Below, piece after piece: positions 17,078 through 41,399 of a stretch of 64,000 nt of DNA. The notes below the pieces were generated by a model, which saw only the letters and a program-made list of their open reading frames with translations, did no database searches and was not told the origin of the DNA. The stretch's first letter is position 1, and each line of letters starts with the position of its first letter. The translations under genes were made by a program, and so were the position numbers. The DNA comes from Elysia chlorotica (taxonomy: Eukaryota; Mollusca; Gastropoda; Plakobranchidae): the NCBI GenBank assembly GCA_003991915.1, contig RQTK01000479.1, positions 196,026 through 260,025 on the forward strand, read 5' to 3'.

Positions 17078-17132
17078 TTTATATAGCCTATATAGCGCTG
17101 ATGTTGGACGTTAAACCAACTCAATAACATAC
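17078..17132 (+). repeat. SINE 3' tail fragment
   Basis: Only the tail is present: TATAGCCTATATAGCGCTG, then ATGTTGGACGTTAAACCAAC and TCAA. The head and body are absent, as in a severely truncated or decayed copy. Confidence 0.75.
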
Positions 17133-18616
17133 ACTGCATGTTTGGCTTTTTACTAGCTCCGAGTGGCTGTCTCAGTTGAGTTTAAAACTAAAAGAGCCAT
17201 GGTGGAATCAAATTACATAGTTAGGGAATAAACTATTGATACAGGGAAATTCGGGATTTGAGAGATTCGAATACTTTCTTTATTTTTTAGACCAAATTCC
17301 TTGTAAAGTCAGACTGAAGCTGGTATTATAATTATTCATATCGACACTTAATATTTAGATGATCGATTCAAATAATGTGCATACTATTTTTCTATATATA
17401 AATATTTTTCTGCTTTTTCAAATTGAAGAACGTTTTCAATAACTTGGCTCAGAAAATAAGACGTTTTTTTCCCCTCATGATTATTTAGAACGATACGATA
17501 TCCAACCCTGATAATTATGATAATTATTACCAACTGCTTATGTTTTTCTGAGGTAAAACGTCACACTTTTCCTTATATTTGATTTATATACAGATTGATA
17601 GAACAATATTATCCCAGACAGAAAATTGCCCGGGAAGCATAGAGGGGAAAAACCAACAAACTAATTGAACATGTTTGCATGGGTGTATTATAGCATAAAG
17701 CGTCCAAGACCAATTCCAGAGGCCGATGTATTTGATTGTAAAAAAAAATATTTTGTATAATAATATCTGATGTCTAGTGACATTCAATGATGTATACATG
17801 TATTTCAATAGATCGTGATTATTCAACTTGTACAAAGTCGACAATTTGGCGACAGGTGACCCTGTCAACTAGACTTGTATAGAAACTTACTCCTTTGTCA
17901 GGGACCAAACTGGTGTGTTTCATGTTTATCGATCACTTATTATTTACAACCTGCCCTTTTAGTTTCCTAAATGGTGTCTATGTTCATGGAAGCTTAGATC
18001 TTGCAAATAAGAGGAAAATGAGATGTTTTCGATTATTATTATTTTTTAAATTACTGTTAATGCGAATTAGATTTCAAACTGTGCAGCCATTATTTTCCTC
18101 ATGAGATTTTCGTGCCAAGTGAGTGTGAGCGAACAGTGGTGTTGATGATGATAATGATAATGATGACAAAAATTATTGAGATGTGAAAATAAAGTTTTTT
18201 AAAAGAGAGTTGGACTTGTTTGTTTATTCTCTTAATAAACATTTTTTGTATTTTTGTTGTGCTGTTTTTTTTGTTGTTTTTTTTTGTTTTTGTTTTTTTT
18301 TTTTGTTTTTTTTGTGCAATCTTTATCCTACTAATCGCTGAACGATAAAAAAAATAGTAAGGAAAATGAACAATAAAAGATTAAAATAAAAATAAAAAAC
18401 AGGATAGAAAAAAAGACAAAAAACCCCCATCAATTTACCAGTTCAAGTTCAACACAGAGCAACTCCTATGACGAGGCAGGCTAGAGAGGGACTGTTGCAT
18501 AATTGAAATAAATGCTATGAACAAAAAATGTTTTGTCCTTACTCTCTCTCCTAGCAAGATTCTCTACTCGGCAGAGTTTGTCTGAAGTGCGTTATTATAG
18601 AGTTAGTTAGAAAACT

Positions 18617-18892
18617 GTTGAGTTGAGTTGGTTTTACGTCTAACGTAAGCACTACTTAGCCTATGTTGTGGACAGGTCCCAAGACTGACGTCTGCCAATT
18701 TAATGTGCTGCCACCCACGAACCAGGGCGTGGATACCATGACTCCTGTCTCATCCTGTCATATTATACCGACACAGACCCAATCAGTTCTGGGGACAAAA
18801 TCAGAAAAATAAATATACCGATCGTGGGATTCGAACCTTGGACCTCCAGATCCGGAGACCAACGCTCTATCACTTGATCTTTTGAGCTAGTT
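18617..18892 (-). repeat. SINE with a different tRNA-like head
   Basis: On the minus strand, the head reads AGTGATAGAGCGTTGGTCTC, CGGATCTGGAGGTCC and GGTTCGAATCCC, a good tRNA-like A-box/anticodon-arm/B-box order with an anticodon position resembling Arg-CCG. The body and tail (GGTCTGTGTCGG, CATGGTATCCACGCC, then the CAACATAGG.. end) match the other SINEs. The head differs clearly from that of the 12766, 44503 and 53256 copies. Confidence 0.8.
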
Positions 18893-20169
18893 CGTTCCCT
18901 AACAGTCTTCCATCCATATACATGCCTCTATGTAAAGTTGCCTCATATTATCGGTTAGTGATAGTAATAGTTTAGTAATACAATTCAGTTTGCATTAAAA
19001 CCAAATATGCTGTTAAGTGAACCAAAGACCAATCAAAGCTTACTTGTCTCCGCAGAAAATGTGTATTGAAAATGGCAAAAGTTGCAACTAAAAATGTCAA
19101 AAGTTGCAAAAGGTTGCAACCGAAAATAGAAGAAATTGATTGAAATTGAGGAATAACTCTAGCCTTGAAGATTAAATAAAACAAACAGATTCGTTCCAAA
19201 CTAACTATTTGAACACGCGTATGTGCTAAAAAAAAAAAAAAAAGAACTTTTTGTTCTGCGACAAACACAACAAACATCACGTTAATTAAGTTCAATCACA
19301 TTTTGCCACAACAAAAAAAAGAATTAAAAAAAAAATCATTATTCCTGCTTATTTTTTAGATGCCTATAATATAAACATAACTAGTGAAATAATAATGGAA
19401 CCAAAGAAGTCGCACAAAGCAAACTTATTGTAATACAGAAACATGAGACTCCGTAATGTGTCTGTACTGAGGCTACTACTCCTGTCACTTGATGGCTAGT
19501 GGTTTACCAGCGATGAGTAACTTAACCACCTTAACCCTACTAGGTTTTTCTCGACGTAAGTAGCAATTGTGAAGCTGTTTAATGTGTACCATTGAGACAC
19601 CATTTTACACATGTTTGAGCAAAAAATGTCACATAGCTGGGTGATCAGTCTTTGACAAGGGGATGCTGGCCGCTGACATTGTGAAAACTTTGAAACCTAT
19701 TCCATGCACAATTCAGTGTAGACTGAAGGGTAAATAATAGAGTTCCAACTAAAATAGTCAAAATAAATATATTATTCAGTATGATTTTCGAATGAGTGAT
19801 AAACCTGTGCATGTGTGTAAACGAAACTCAAGTTCTAGCTTCACCTTTCAGTCAATAGGGTTAATAGTTAGTAGGAATCTAGGATTGGGATTACATGTAT
19901 TGTGAAGGATATTATTGAAAGGTGGACTGGCAGGCAGACGGAGCCAATACCCTTGAATTACTTTCACAAGAGCTTGGAAGCGAGGTCTCATAAAGTACAG
20001 TTTAAATCACTGAAATGAGCGGAGTGGACACTTTTTTCGCATAATAAAAGGACCACTGGTTATATGGATTCCATTCAGTTTTAGAATGCCTGCATTTAAT
20101 ATAGAATGATACTCAAATATTATTTCGCTTTTTAACAGCCGACCGGCTTACAGACAAACAATGTAAACT

Positions 20170-20173
<4 letters not shown>

Positions 20174-20223
<50 letters not shown>
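20174..20223. repeat. (TC)n microsatellite
   Basis: Pure TC tract of about 50 bases. Confidence 0.97.
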
Positions 20224-20227
<4 letters not shown>

Positions 20228-20339
20228 TCTTTCCCTGTCCTATAAAACGCGCACTTACAAACAAATGTAGTCATAGTGCAAGATTTCCAAGCAAACAAAA
20301 AAGCAAAATAATTAAATAAAAATAAATAAAATAAAATGA

Positions 20340-20830
20340 TACCAGTAGCTTGTATGCTAGAATTAGTAGAAATAGGTTATTGTAACGCTGAAGCAGTCTC
20401 ACCAATAAAGTCGCTGAGCAGAAAACAATCAAAGGGAAATAATTCACGAAAAGGAAACATTGTAATGATTAATGCCTGAATTACTTCCCGTTACTTAGAT
20501 TTGCCCCATCGAAGATACTCTGTGCTCACACTGTACACCTTGCAAAATTTCTAATCAGCCCAAAACAAACACACAAACAAACAAACAAACAAACAAACAA
20601 GCTTCCAGTAGTTTACAGCCCACTATGGCTTGAATGGTAGAAATGATTTATTGCAGTGCTGAAGCTGTCTCTCTAACAAATTCACTGAGCAGAAGACATT
20701 CAAAGGGGAATAAATAAGGAAAGGAACACTTGTGACCATTATTGCCTGGATTACTTCCCGTTACTTAGTTTTGCCCCATTTGAAGGTATTAATTTTTACA
20801 CATTAAGCCATGCAGTGATAGTGCACAATT
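20340..20830. repeat. Two-copy tandem duplication, unit about 265 bases
   Basis: Copy 1 at about 20340-20590 and copy 2 at about 20600-20830 share phrases such as ATTACTTCCCGTTACTTAG and TTTGCCCCAT, and the GCTGAAGC..TCTC segment. Divergence is roughly one in five or six positions by eye, so the duplication is old. A (CAAA)n run separates them. Confidence 0.75.
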
Positions 20831-21084
20831 CCTAACCAGTTAAAAGCATCTATCCCCTTATTTTGGGTTGTTTTGTTTTTTATTGATAACCTCGTGAGGA
20901 GCCGGAGTCAGGACCCCAGATGAGACTGGAATCTCGGACCTCCTGGTTGTTAGTCAAGAGAACATAACACACATTAACTTGTTCACTTCAACACCTTTGT
21001 CAGAGATTGATCGTTCTGGTTATATTCTTTGTATTAAAAATCACGCTCTCTCAGTTTAAAATCTTCTATATTTCGAACAGATCC

Positions 21085-21275
21085 TCACGGAGATTGGTCC
21101 CAAGACAAACGTATGAGAAATTCACGTGCTGCCACAAACAGAATGTGGCGGTCACACCATAGACCTACTGAAACCTACCCACTCAGTAAGGGGCCGGGAT
21201 CAACATTTTTCTCAATAGCGGAATCGAACCGGGTACCTTCCCATTTAGAGTACACCTCTCTACCTCTTTACTGAG
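21085..21275 (-). repeat. Diverged SINE remnant
   Basis: The plus strand keeps GGTCCCAAGACAAACGTATG, CACGTGCTGCCACAAAC and a tRNA-like B-box relative (GGAATCGAACCGGGTACC at about 21219-21236), in the order expected of the SINE read on the minus strand. Confidence 0.6.
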
Positions 21276-24004
21276 GTGATTAAAAAAAACAACAACACAG
21301 GTTTTGCGACCGACACAGCAGAAACGAATTGCGTTATGAAGCCTCTTGAGCAGGGTGTTTCGGTCTGGATGTCGGTTAATTTCGGAAGTCTATCGGCCCT
21401 ATCATTGGCCCCATAAACATGTATAATGCTGTTATAATTAGACGTCGGCACATAACTCCTGTTGCTACGGTCTGTATTTTCACCACTGGTCCCACGAATG
21501 ACTATGAATTACTATGATAAGTCTGTGGAGACTCTTTGTTCAGTGTACTAAAAGAACTAAGAAACACGATCTGGGAACGGCTGTTGGCAAGTATACGTTT
21601 GTCTATTGTAAAGATAATCAAAACATGCATACACAAGGTACACAATTGCGATAAACCATGTACATGTGCTACGATTTACCCCCCCCCCCTTCCCCCGCCT
21701 CTTTCTTTTAAAAATTTACTACACAAACATGAACACGTATTGGACATTAAACAATGAATGTAGAGGAACGTTCTCACCACCCCAACACCCCCTCCCAAAA
21801 ACAAAAACAAAAAACAAACAAAAAACAACAACAAAACAACAGAAACAAGCATAGTACATGTATTTGATTATCAAACAGATTTAATTGTCAAATGATAATA
21901 ATTACTATGACCACCATTCGGATTGAAGGCTAATTTTAATTTTTTTCCGAGTTAAAGTTAATTTTTATGTCGTTTTTTTTTCTTCTTTTGGCTTTTGTGC
22001 TCGCTGTTATTTTTCCCTTTTATCGTAGACAAATTTTTTTGGTCTTAATGAATAACAATAATAATCATCTTAGTCGCTTAGTCAATCCCTTGTAAATCCC
22101 TATTATTTTTTTTTCAAACGGAGACAGGATCGCAGCTCAGATTAAAACCGCTGATCTTCTGCTTGTTAGTAGAGCGCACTACCGGCTCAGCATAGGCAGA
22201 CAAGGAACATGTTTTGTACTTTGGTAGCACCAGGCATCATTTACTAAACTACAGTTAAAAACTTCACCACTATATTAAAAGTCGGACAATCATTTTTTAA
22301 TCAGTCATTTATTTTAATCAGAAATGTATTTTACAATCTGGTATTAATAACACATCGTAATAACTTCCGGTGGCCAATTCTGTACAAATTGTTTACTTTC
22401 ATTTTCAGTTTTACTTTCTCGTGAAAAAAAACCCAACAAAAACTTTTTGCAGGGAAAGCAAAACATAATTATAATTATAGATTAATTTAGTGAACCTGTT
22501 ATTAGATATAGCTGTAATCTACATTTTGATAAAAATAAATTGATGTAGAAATACTTATGATATGGTAGAAATTACCTGAATTTTAAGCTAGGCTAGATTC
22601 AAGATCTAGATCTAGACATCCAACCGCTGGTAGTCGACTGTCTTGATTTTCTACAATTTTTAGATCAAACTTTCCTATAGCATACACAGTGCGAATATTC
22701 AAGGTCTAATAGCAGAGGCTTCTATTGAAGTCTCATAAGAGAGGATCATGGCGTCTTATCATGTTTCTACATTATCGAAGGCAAGTACATCATTGATCAT
22801 ACTTAGTGCTGGGCATTCCTTAACTCTAATAAACAATAAACTGTAGTTAGCTGCAAGTTTTACCTGAGTGCCGTGCTGGTTAGTGGTACGGCTGAGTGTG
22901 AATGTTGGAGTGTGGGTGTTCGAACGAAGGTGTGAAATCATAGGGGCAGTTTGTTCAATTTGTATATGTAGGCCACATATAAAGAATGAAAACCCCAATA
23001 GGTGGCATCAGTGAGAGAGAGAGAAAGAGTAGATCATGCCACACGCCCGATCTTGCGCTTACATTGTTCATATCAAAAAGAGGAGCTGCCATACCCCATA
23101 CAGCTGATTGGTCAGAGAGAGTAGATGCCACTCTTCATTCTCTTGTGTGATGTGTGATCACAAACTTCAACTTGTTTTTATCTCCCCTTCACCCAGAACT
23201 GAACAGAGGCACAATTTATTTTCTTACATCTCCCCTGCTCCCTTAGTGCTTCATCTCTGATCTCAACTGCTCTAGGGCGGTGTTCTCAAATAAAAAAAAT
23301 AGCTCAAAGACTCACCTTTCAGTATCAATACCCACAGATATACTCAACTGGTCAGTGACATTGAACAATAATCTCGTAATCTATACCAAACATACACACC
23401 TCATGGTCTGTTTGTTTGCTTCACCATACTTCAAAGCTTTTTCATAAGACTGATGTGATGGAGCAGACAAGACCGGGAAAGCCGCACCTTTTCATTGGTT
23501 GATGTTCTCAGTATAGGAATATTAAGTCCTGAGTGAATAAAACAAGGTTTTCCGTGACAAGATGACATCTCAAGCTGGTCCTCAAGTTACCCACTAAAAG
23601 TGGGCGCTCCTCTGAGTTGGGTTCAGAGAGCTACCCCTTAATGTCGGCACCCAGTAGTGCTCAGTTGGGAGCGCTATACCCTTAAAGTTGGCGCCCCGCA
23701 GAGCCAGGGTTAAGCTATGAGATCCCTACCCAGTGGGTGATCACACATGCAGGTGGGCTGGATAAGATTACAAATGCAAGGTGAATTTGACTCAAGTACC
23801 AGTTTTCAAATAAACCATTATTGAATAAAATCAAATTCCTACCTGTCCTTTTCTCCAAGATATTTTTGTACAGGTTTTAATAAAGTTGGATTTGTGGATG
23901 TGTTCAACTTTGATCCTTCCCTAGATTTATTCCTAGATAAAAACATCCCTAGATTTAGATTTAGTCTAGATAGACAATACATCAGATTTACCATAAATAT
24001 ATCG

Positions 24005-24365
24005 AACTAGCTGGGATGCCCGGCTTCGCTCAGGTTTTGGGACACTGTACGGATATAAAATGTTTTTTAAAGGTTATACTTATTACTTATAGAGATAAAG
24101 CTTGGATTTTGGGACACTGTGCGCAACTAAAATGGTAAAACATAGTTGTAGAGATAGAAGTTTAAAGCCAAAAAAGCTAAACAAACTAGCTGGGATGCCC
24201 GGCTTCGCTCAGGTTTTGGGACACTGTACGGATATAAAATGTTTTTTTATTAAGAGTTATACTTATTACTTATAGATATAAAGCTTGGTTTTTGGGACAC
24301 TGTGCGCAACTAAAATGGTAAAATATAGTTGTAGTGATAGAATTTTAAATCCTAAAAAAGCTAAA
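24005..24365 (-). mobile_element. Helitron-like 3' end, tandemly duplicated
   Basis: Two direct copies of a unit of about 180 bases begin at 24005 and 24184. On the minus strand each ends in GCGAAGCCGGGCATCCCAG followed by CTAG and T. A GC-rich hairpin-prone block close to a terminal CTAG next to T is the expected look of a Helitron 3' end. No Rep/helicase coding sequence is present, so this is at most a non-autonomous copy. The family call is tentative. Confidence 0.4.
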
Positions 24366-24449
24366 CAAATTTAAATGTGATACAAATGGGTGCACCACTT
24401 AAAAGGGCATATCACTAGTCTTGATAACTCACTCTAGGATATTTACAGG

Positions 24450-24895
24450 ATTTCTCTTAGATCCATTTTTACCCCCTTTTTCGATGATAGTCGACGTAGG
24501 TCCATATAGAATTTAAATTGGGTTCGAATGTTTTTAAACCCCGAAAGATCCCCATTCGATAGATCTAGAATTCAGTATTATAAGCCGAGCAGAGCCCCGC
24601 ATGTGAACATGTTGTGAATGGAAAGAATAAAAAAAAAATTATGTGTAGATCTATATGTAGTAGAAGTCTAGATCTAGCTATTTGATTTATCTTTTAGATC
24701 CATGTTTATCCTCTTTCAGATGATAGTTGAGGTAGATCCAGATAAAATTTAAACTGCGCTCGAATGTTTTTAAACCCCGAAAGATCCCCTTTCGATAGAT
24801 GGGGAATTCAGTATTATAAATCGTCAGAGTCTGCACGTGAACATGTCGAACGGAAAGAAGAAAAAAAATTATATAGATCTATAAGTGGTAGTGTT
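24450..24895. repeat. Two-copy tandem duplication, unit about 235 bases
   Basis: Copies begin near 24450 and 24684 and share TCGAATGTTTTTAAACCCCG followed by AAAGATCCCC and ATTCAGTATTATAA. It sits immediately beside the duplicated Helitron-like unit and could be part of the same element. Confidence 0.75.
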
Positions 24896-25171
24896 GACAT
24901 TAAACGGGTTTAAGAAAACAATAATAATTACGGCAAGAAATCTCAAATATTGAAATAGAGCCCCGCGCCTATTTCAACCTAGCCCGCTTTCACTTACAAT
25001 TAGCTAACTTAAATAAAAAACAGCAATGGCTGCTTGATATACGAATCAATTTCAATTTCTAAAATCTAATTAATGCTTTATGCGTCATCGTGAAAAAAAA
25101 AGAATCAGCTTAAAACATTCAGAAAATTCCAAGGTACCAATATCTAAATTTCAAGTTTGTACCTTGAGTAG

Positions 25172-25201
25172 TTATGGCGGAGAAGACGATAATGATTTCA
25201 C
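25172..25201 (+). other. Possible upstream first exon of GTF2F1
   Basis: ATGGCGGAGAAGACGATAATG opens a short frame that reaches a GT in the right phase (after CCT at about 25201) to join the frame at 25867. The donor GTTCAC is poor. The alternative is that translation starts at the in-frame ATG at 25915, just before the conserved DVFTVRIPR. Confidence 0.2.
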
Positions 25202-25866
25202 CTGTTCACAAATATATAATAAGATGAAGCTTTAAGAATGCCATTCATTTTATGTGCTTAGAAATTTAGATCCAGGGTTGTTGTTTTTTATATCCAGAGA
25301 CTAAATTGAGACATTTTTTATGGACATGGGCCTCTTGTTAATTTGTTTAGATCAAGTGGGATTCAATAAAAAATATGAAACCTCTGTTCTGTAGAGCAGA
25401 GCTGACATTTTTATACCATAACTAGGCTACATTATAAGAGCTACGTCTGTAAAATACGAAATTCTAATGAGTTCAATGCTAGTCTAACCAGTTAAATTCT
25501 AGAGGTTTATATTAAAATTGTCTTCAGACCAGGCTTTAAAAGAGAAGGTATTTTTTTCAATTTGCAAATTGAGTTTTTATTTTTAACCCAGAAAGTTGAA
25601 ATAAGGGGGTAGGCAGAGAAGCCGTGCAATTGCAACTGATGATACAGACATTGTTGTGATTATTGTGGAAGATCAAGGAAATCTTTTTTTCGCCTATCAT
25701 TTTGCTGCGCATAGTGAAGGTGCCGCTTAGTCTACAAGCAGTGATTTTTTTTAGTTAATGAAATAGTTTTTCTTTGATTATTTCTGAAAGTACATTTTAC
25801 AATCGTAATTACAATTGATGCCATATTTTCAATTTCATTCCTACGTCATTTGATCTGTGCCCACAG

Positions 25867-37575
<11,709 letters not shown>

Positions 37576-39574
37576 TTATTGTAAAAGCGTGTCATCGAGT
37601 GCAGCCAAGTCTCCCTTTTTACACCTGCAGGTAGGGCAGCCGTTAGAATCTAGCACGTTGCCATAGGGACAATAGATCATACACACTGGACCACAGATTG
37701 GCTTGAATGGCTTGCATTTGCAGATCTCGCAGCCGTTGGAGTCTCGTACAAACCCGTTGGGGCAGTGCATTCTGCAGAGGGGAGGACAAATTGGGACGGT
37801 CGTGTTACACCTGCAAGTGTCGCAGCCGTTGCTGTCTTTGATGTGGCCGTTGAGGCAGAGGACATCACACAGCACGGCTGGGCACACGGTCGGGTTACAC
37901 TTACAGATTTTGCAGCCGTTAGCATCGGTGGCCAAGCCGTTAGAGCACTTGAGCAACGGGCAGATGGGTTCGGGACACACTGGCCCAGGGGCACAGCCGC
38001 AGGTGGGACACCCATTGCTGTCCTTAGCCATTCCGTGCGGGCAGTCGATGGCTGGACATTTGTAGAGTGGACATCCAGGTTTGCAGCTACACCTAGGGCA
38101 GCCCTTCGCGTCGATTGACCACACGGTGCCGAAAGGACATTTGCAGGCTGTGATGGGAAAGCAAGGATCCAGGGTCTTTTCCACGGGGATCAGTTGAGGC
38201 ACTACAGGAACGGGAGGGACCGAGACAAACAGTGTTAGTTGTGCGGAAAGTTTGTTTGTGTTATGGACGATACTCATTTTAAAAGATAAAAAAGAATTAT
38301 TCTCTCGAAAATTGTCTTACGCAGCCATTAATTGCATGTATTAGTTTATATGGCAAAAACATAGGGTTAAACCGATTTTTAAATGTTCCAAACAATATAA
38401 AAATAACTAAAGAGATGCATGTTTAAAACCCACAGTCTATAATTTCGTGTATGCTAGAGGAACAATATCCAACCTGACACTAAAAGGTGAAGTTTAGTCG
38501 TACAGGGTATCTAGATTCCAGGCAAGTAGGCTTTAGATTAAAATTCATTTCTACATTGCACGTTGTTATGATCAGGAAACCTTTTTTACTGCGTTTACTA
38601 TCATTACAGTGTTGAGCTCGAGATAATATTATTATCAGAACTTTAGCCTAGAACCAAAAGGACTAGAACTAGCATAAAAAGTTTGCGTTAGCTCTCCCTA
38701 CCTCCGCTTTACGAGTATGTGCAGGAACCCCCTATCTTAAAGACGGAGGCGCGCCCAGCTACTATGCCATCATATATTTGAATTTTTTTCGTTGGATGAA
38801 CTTACAGGCGAGATTGAGACAGTATACATGTACATAGTTACTTCCAGACGAGACCGAGACAATATACATGGTCACTTAAAGAAGAGACCGAGACAGTATA
38901 CATGGGTACTTACAGACGAGACAGAGACAGTAGCCTATACATCATTACATCGGTACTTACAGACGAGACAGAGACAGTAGCCTATACATCATTACATGGG
39001 TACTTACAGACGAGACAGAGACAGTAGCCTATACATCATTACATCGGTACTTACAGACGAGACAGAGACAGTATACATGATTACTTAAAGACGAGACAGA
39101 AACAGCATACATGATTACTTACAGAGACTAATACAGTATACATGGTCACTTAAAGACGAGACCGAGACAGTATACATGGGTTCTTACAGACGAGACAGAG
39201 ACAGTATACATGATTATTTAAAGACGAGACAGAGACAGCATACATGATTACTTACAGAGACTAAGACAGTATACATGGTCACTTAAAGACGAGACCGAGG
39301 CTATATCCATGGTTACCTACAAGCGAACCGAGGCAGTATCTATGGTTACTAACAGATGAGACAGAGACAGTATACATGGTCACTTAAAGACGAGACAGAG
39401 ACAGTATGCATATACATGGTTCCTTACATACGAGACTGAGACAGTACCTATGGTCACTTACAATTGAGGTTGAGACAGTATACATATCCATGGTTACTTA
39501 CAGGCAAGAGCTGTGTCCGTGAGCACCAGGACCAGAGTCAGAGAGAGCAAGCTCAGGACTGGACGCGCAGCCAT
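37576..39574 (-). CDS. Secreted antistasin-like protease inhibitor, left copy
   Basis: Two exons on the minus strand: 39574-39502 (signal peptide) and 38201-37576, giving 232 residues. Exon 1 encodes MAARPVLSLLSLTLVLVL then TDTALA, a clear secretory signal. Exon 2 encodes six antistasin-type cysteine repeats of about 28-31 residues, with the core pattern C-x-x-G-x(4)-D-(S/A)-N-G-C-x-x-C-x-C (for example CPHGMAKDSNGCPTCGC). The first repeat is slightly different (CPFGTVWSIDAKGCPRCSC). Antistasin-family proteins inhibit serine proteases; in molluscs and cnidarians they are linked to immunity and tissue protection, but the target here cannot be read from sequence. A TATA box lies about 270 bases upstream. 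Intron 1 begins with the donor-carrying minisatellite. The gene is intact and is one arm of an inverted duplication. Confidence 0.93.
38800..39505 (-). repeat. Minisatellite carrying the exon 1 donor, left antistasin gene
   Basis: About 20 units of 33-40 bases. Read on the minus strand, each is close to GTAAGTAACCATGTATATG, TATACTGTCTCTGTCTCG, CCT. The first unit is the genuine 5' splice site of exon 1 (CTTGCCT then GTAAGT). Many units retain GTAAGT or a one-base variant preceded by a copy of the last exon bases. Confidence 0.92.
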
Positions 39575-39841
39575 CTTGGTGGAGGGGGCTCGTCTGGTGG
39601 TGATCGTTTACTTTCTTTGGAGACGGGTCTCTGGATCTAGTCTGCTTTCTTTTACAACTTGTTGTCTCACCACAGATGGGAAAATCTTCTTTAGTGGTAG
39701 TGACTGGAGTTGGCAAGCAAGGCGCTACGCTTCAAAACCCAAATTTCAGTAGAGAATTTGGTCAGAGCTATCTTTCCTCACACGAGACTTTTGTTTTTGT
39801 TGAACGCTACTGGTTCTGCTGACTCTGTCTGGGTTCACAGG

Positions 39842-39850
39842 CTTTATATA
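39842..39850 (-). promoter_or_regulatory. TATA box of the left antistasin gene
   Basis: TATATAAAG on the minus strand, about 270 bases upstream of the start codon. The surrounding sequence is homologous to the promoter of the right copy (TCCGG.....TATAAAGC..GT.AA.CC.AAC pattern in both). Confidence 0.6.
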
Positions 39851-40036
39851 GTGAGCCAAACCGGACCTAAAAACGAAATGACTATCACTCGCATAATGCA
39901 TACAAAGGCAGGCTAATAATAGTACAGGTAATATTGTTGACTAGTTCAGCGGGCTGGCATCCCCTCCCGGATATCCTCATTGGTGGTCTCCGCCCTTTTG
40001 GAAAACAATGAGAGAGTGGGTGAGGTAGTGACAAAG

Positions 40037-40037
<1 letters not shown>

Positions 40038-40085
<48 letters not shown>

Positions 40086-40176
40086 TAAGACAGAAAGACA
40101 GAGACAGACTGAGACTGAGACACAGACATCAGTAAGTTAGAGAGAGAGAGGCAGAGAGAGAGAGAAAGAGAGAGAG

Positions 40177-40214
<38 letters not shown>

Positions 40215-40236
40215 NNNNNNNNNNNNNNNNNNNNNN

Positions 40237-40274
<38 letters not shown>
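40038..40274. repeat. (GA)n microsatellite with a 22-base assembly gap
   Basis: GA repeats from 40038 with an interruption, unknown bases at 40215-40236, and more GA and GACA after it. True length is unknown. Confidence 0.95.
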
Positions 40275-40284
<10 letters not shown>

Positions 40285-41399
40285 CAGAGAAACAGAGAGC
40301 GAAAGACGAACCCAAACAATCCAGGTAAGCCTCACCGTGATCGTTTTATCGTTTTTTTTTGGAAAAAGGTGCATTACATTTTTGTTGACCCACCAGTTTC
40401 TCACTACCTGAGAGGGGTTTGTTTTGCACCTCCCCACGCCCCATTATATCGGGAGGGGGGGGGGGGGGGGTTGGGGGCAAGCACTGAGCCAGTGGACTAG
40501 CATACCTGATAACCTTACAACAAAAAACGTATGTTTAAGCACTGTTTGCCTCCACTGTGGTCCCAGGTGAGGTTGTCAGGTGATAGTCACTGCGTCACGC
40601 TCTGGTGACCTGGATCTAGATACGGATGTTGGGGGCGAAGCGTAGATAGATCCTCTCAGGTTGGGGGTCCTATCCTGGAGTGCGCGCGGTCTTCGACTTC
40701 CTTATTGCCGGATTTGTTATGACTGCGGGGAAAGCTGTTTGTTTGAATCAACAAGGAGGCGTCATGTGTCTTACGTTTGTTTTAATTGATAAGAAAGTAC
40801 CAACGCAAAACTCTAAACGAAAGGAAAAAGAGCAACATATAAGACCCATGACCCTGTGTGTATCTACGATACTCCAGGTGTTGAAGGTTTCAAAATAAAC
40901 ATACTGGTCTTGGGTTCGATCCCGATTTGATTTATCCTGTGATTGGAGTTTAGTCTCTGCTAACCAGATCGGTAGCATCTACATCTAAGCCTTGATTCAG
41001 AAATCTAACAGCGAACCACTTTTCCGTAAATTTTCAACACTGGTTCGATCCGTTTTAGTACTCGCCAAAATGTAAACAATGTTTGCTGTTCTTTGAGTCG
41101 ACCATTTAGGGACGATTCAGCTCACAGAAACAAAGATGGAAACAAAAACAAAAAATCATTTTCTGCATGATTAAAGGGGATTGGCTAAATTTCCAAGTTA
41201 ACAATTTTTATAATGGCTAAATAAAGCAGCTGAGAAGATTTCTTGTCAAAGTTACAGTTCGAGCATTACAATTCAAAACAAACGATAATTTAAATGATTT
41301 CAACGCCGCTGGTTTGAGAAAACAAAATAGTTACAGTCGATGAACTTTGATTAAAAAACTGCAATTTTAAGGTTAGGTTGGATCCGTAATTCAACCATG

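Noticed and set aside
38800-39505. CRISPR-like regular repeat array
   Set aside because: Units are directly joined without unique spacers, vary in length, and lie in an intron of an animal gene. It is a minisatellite.
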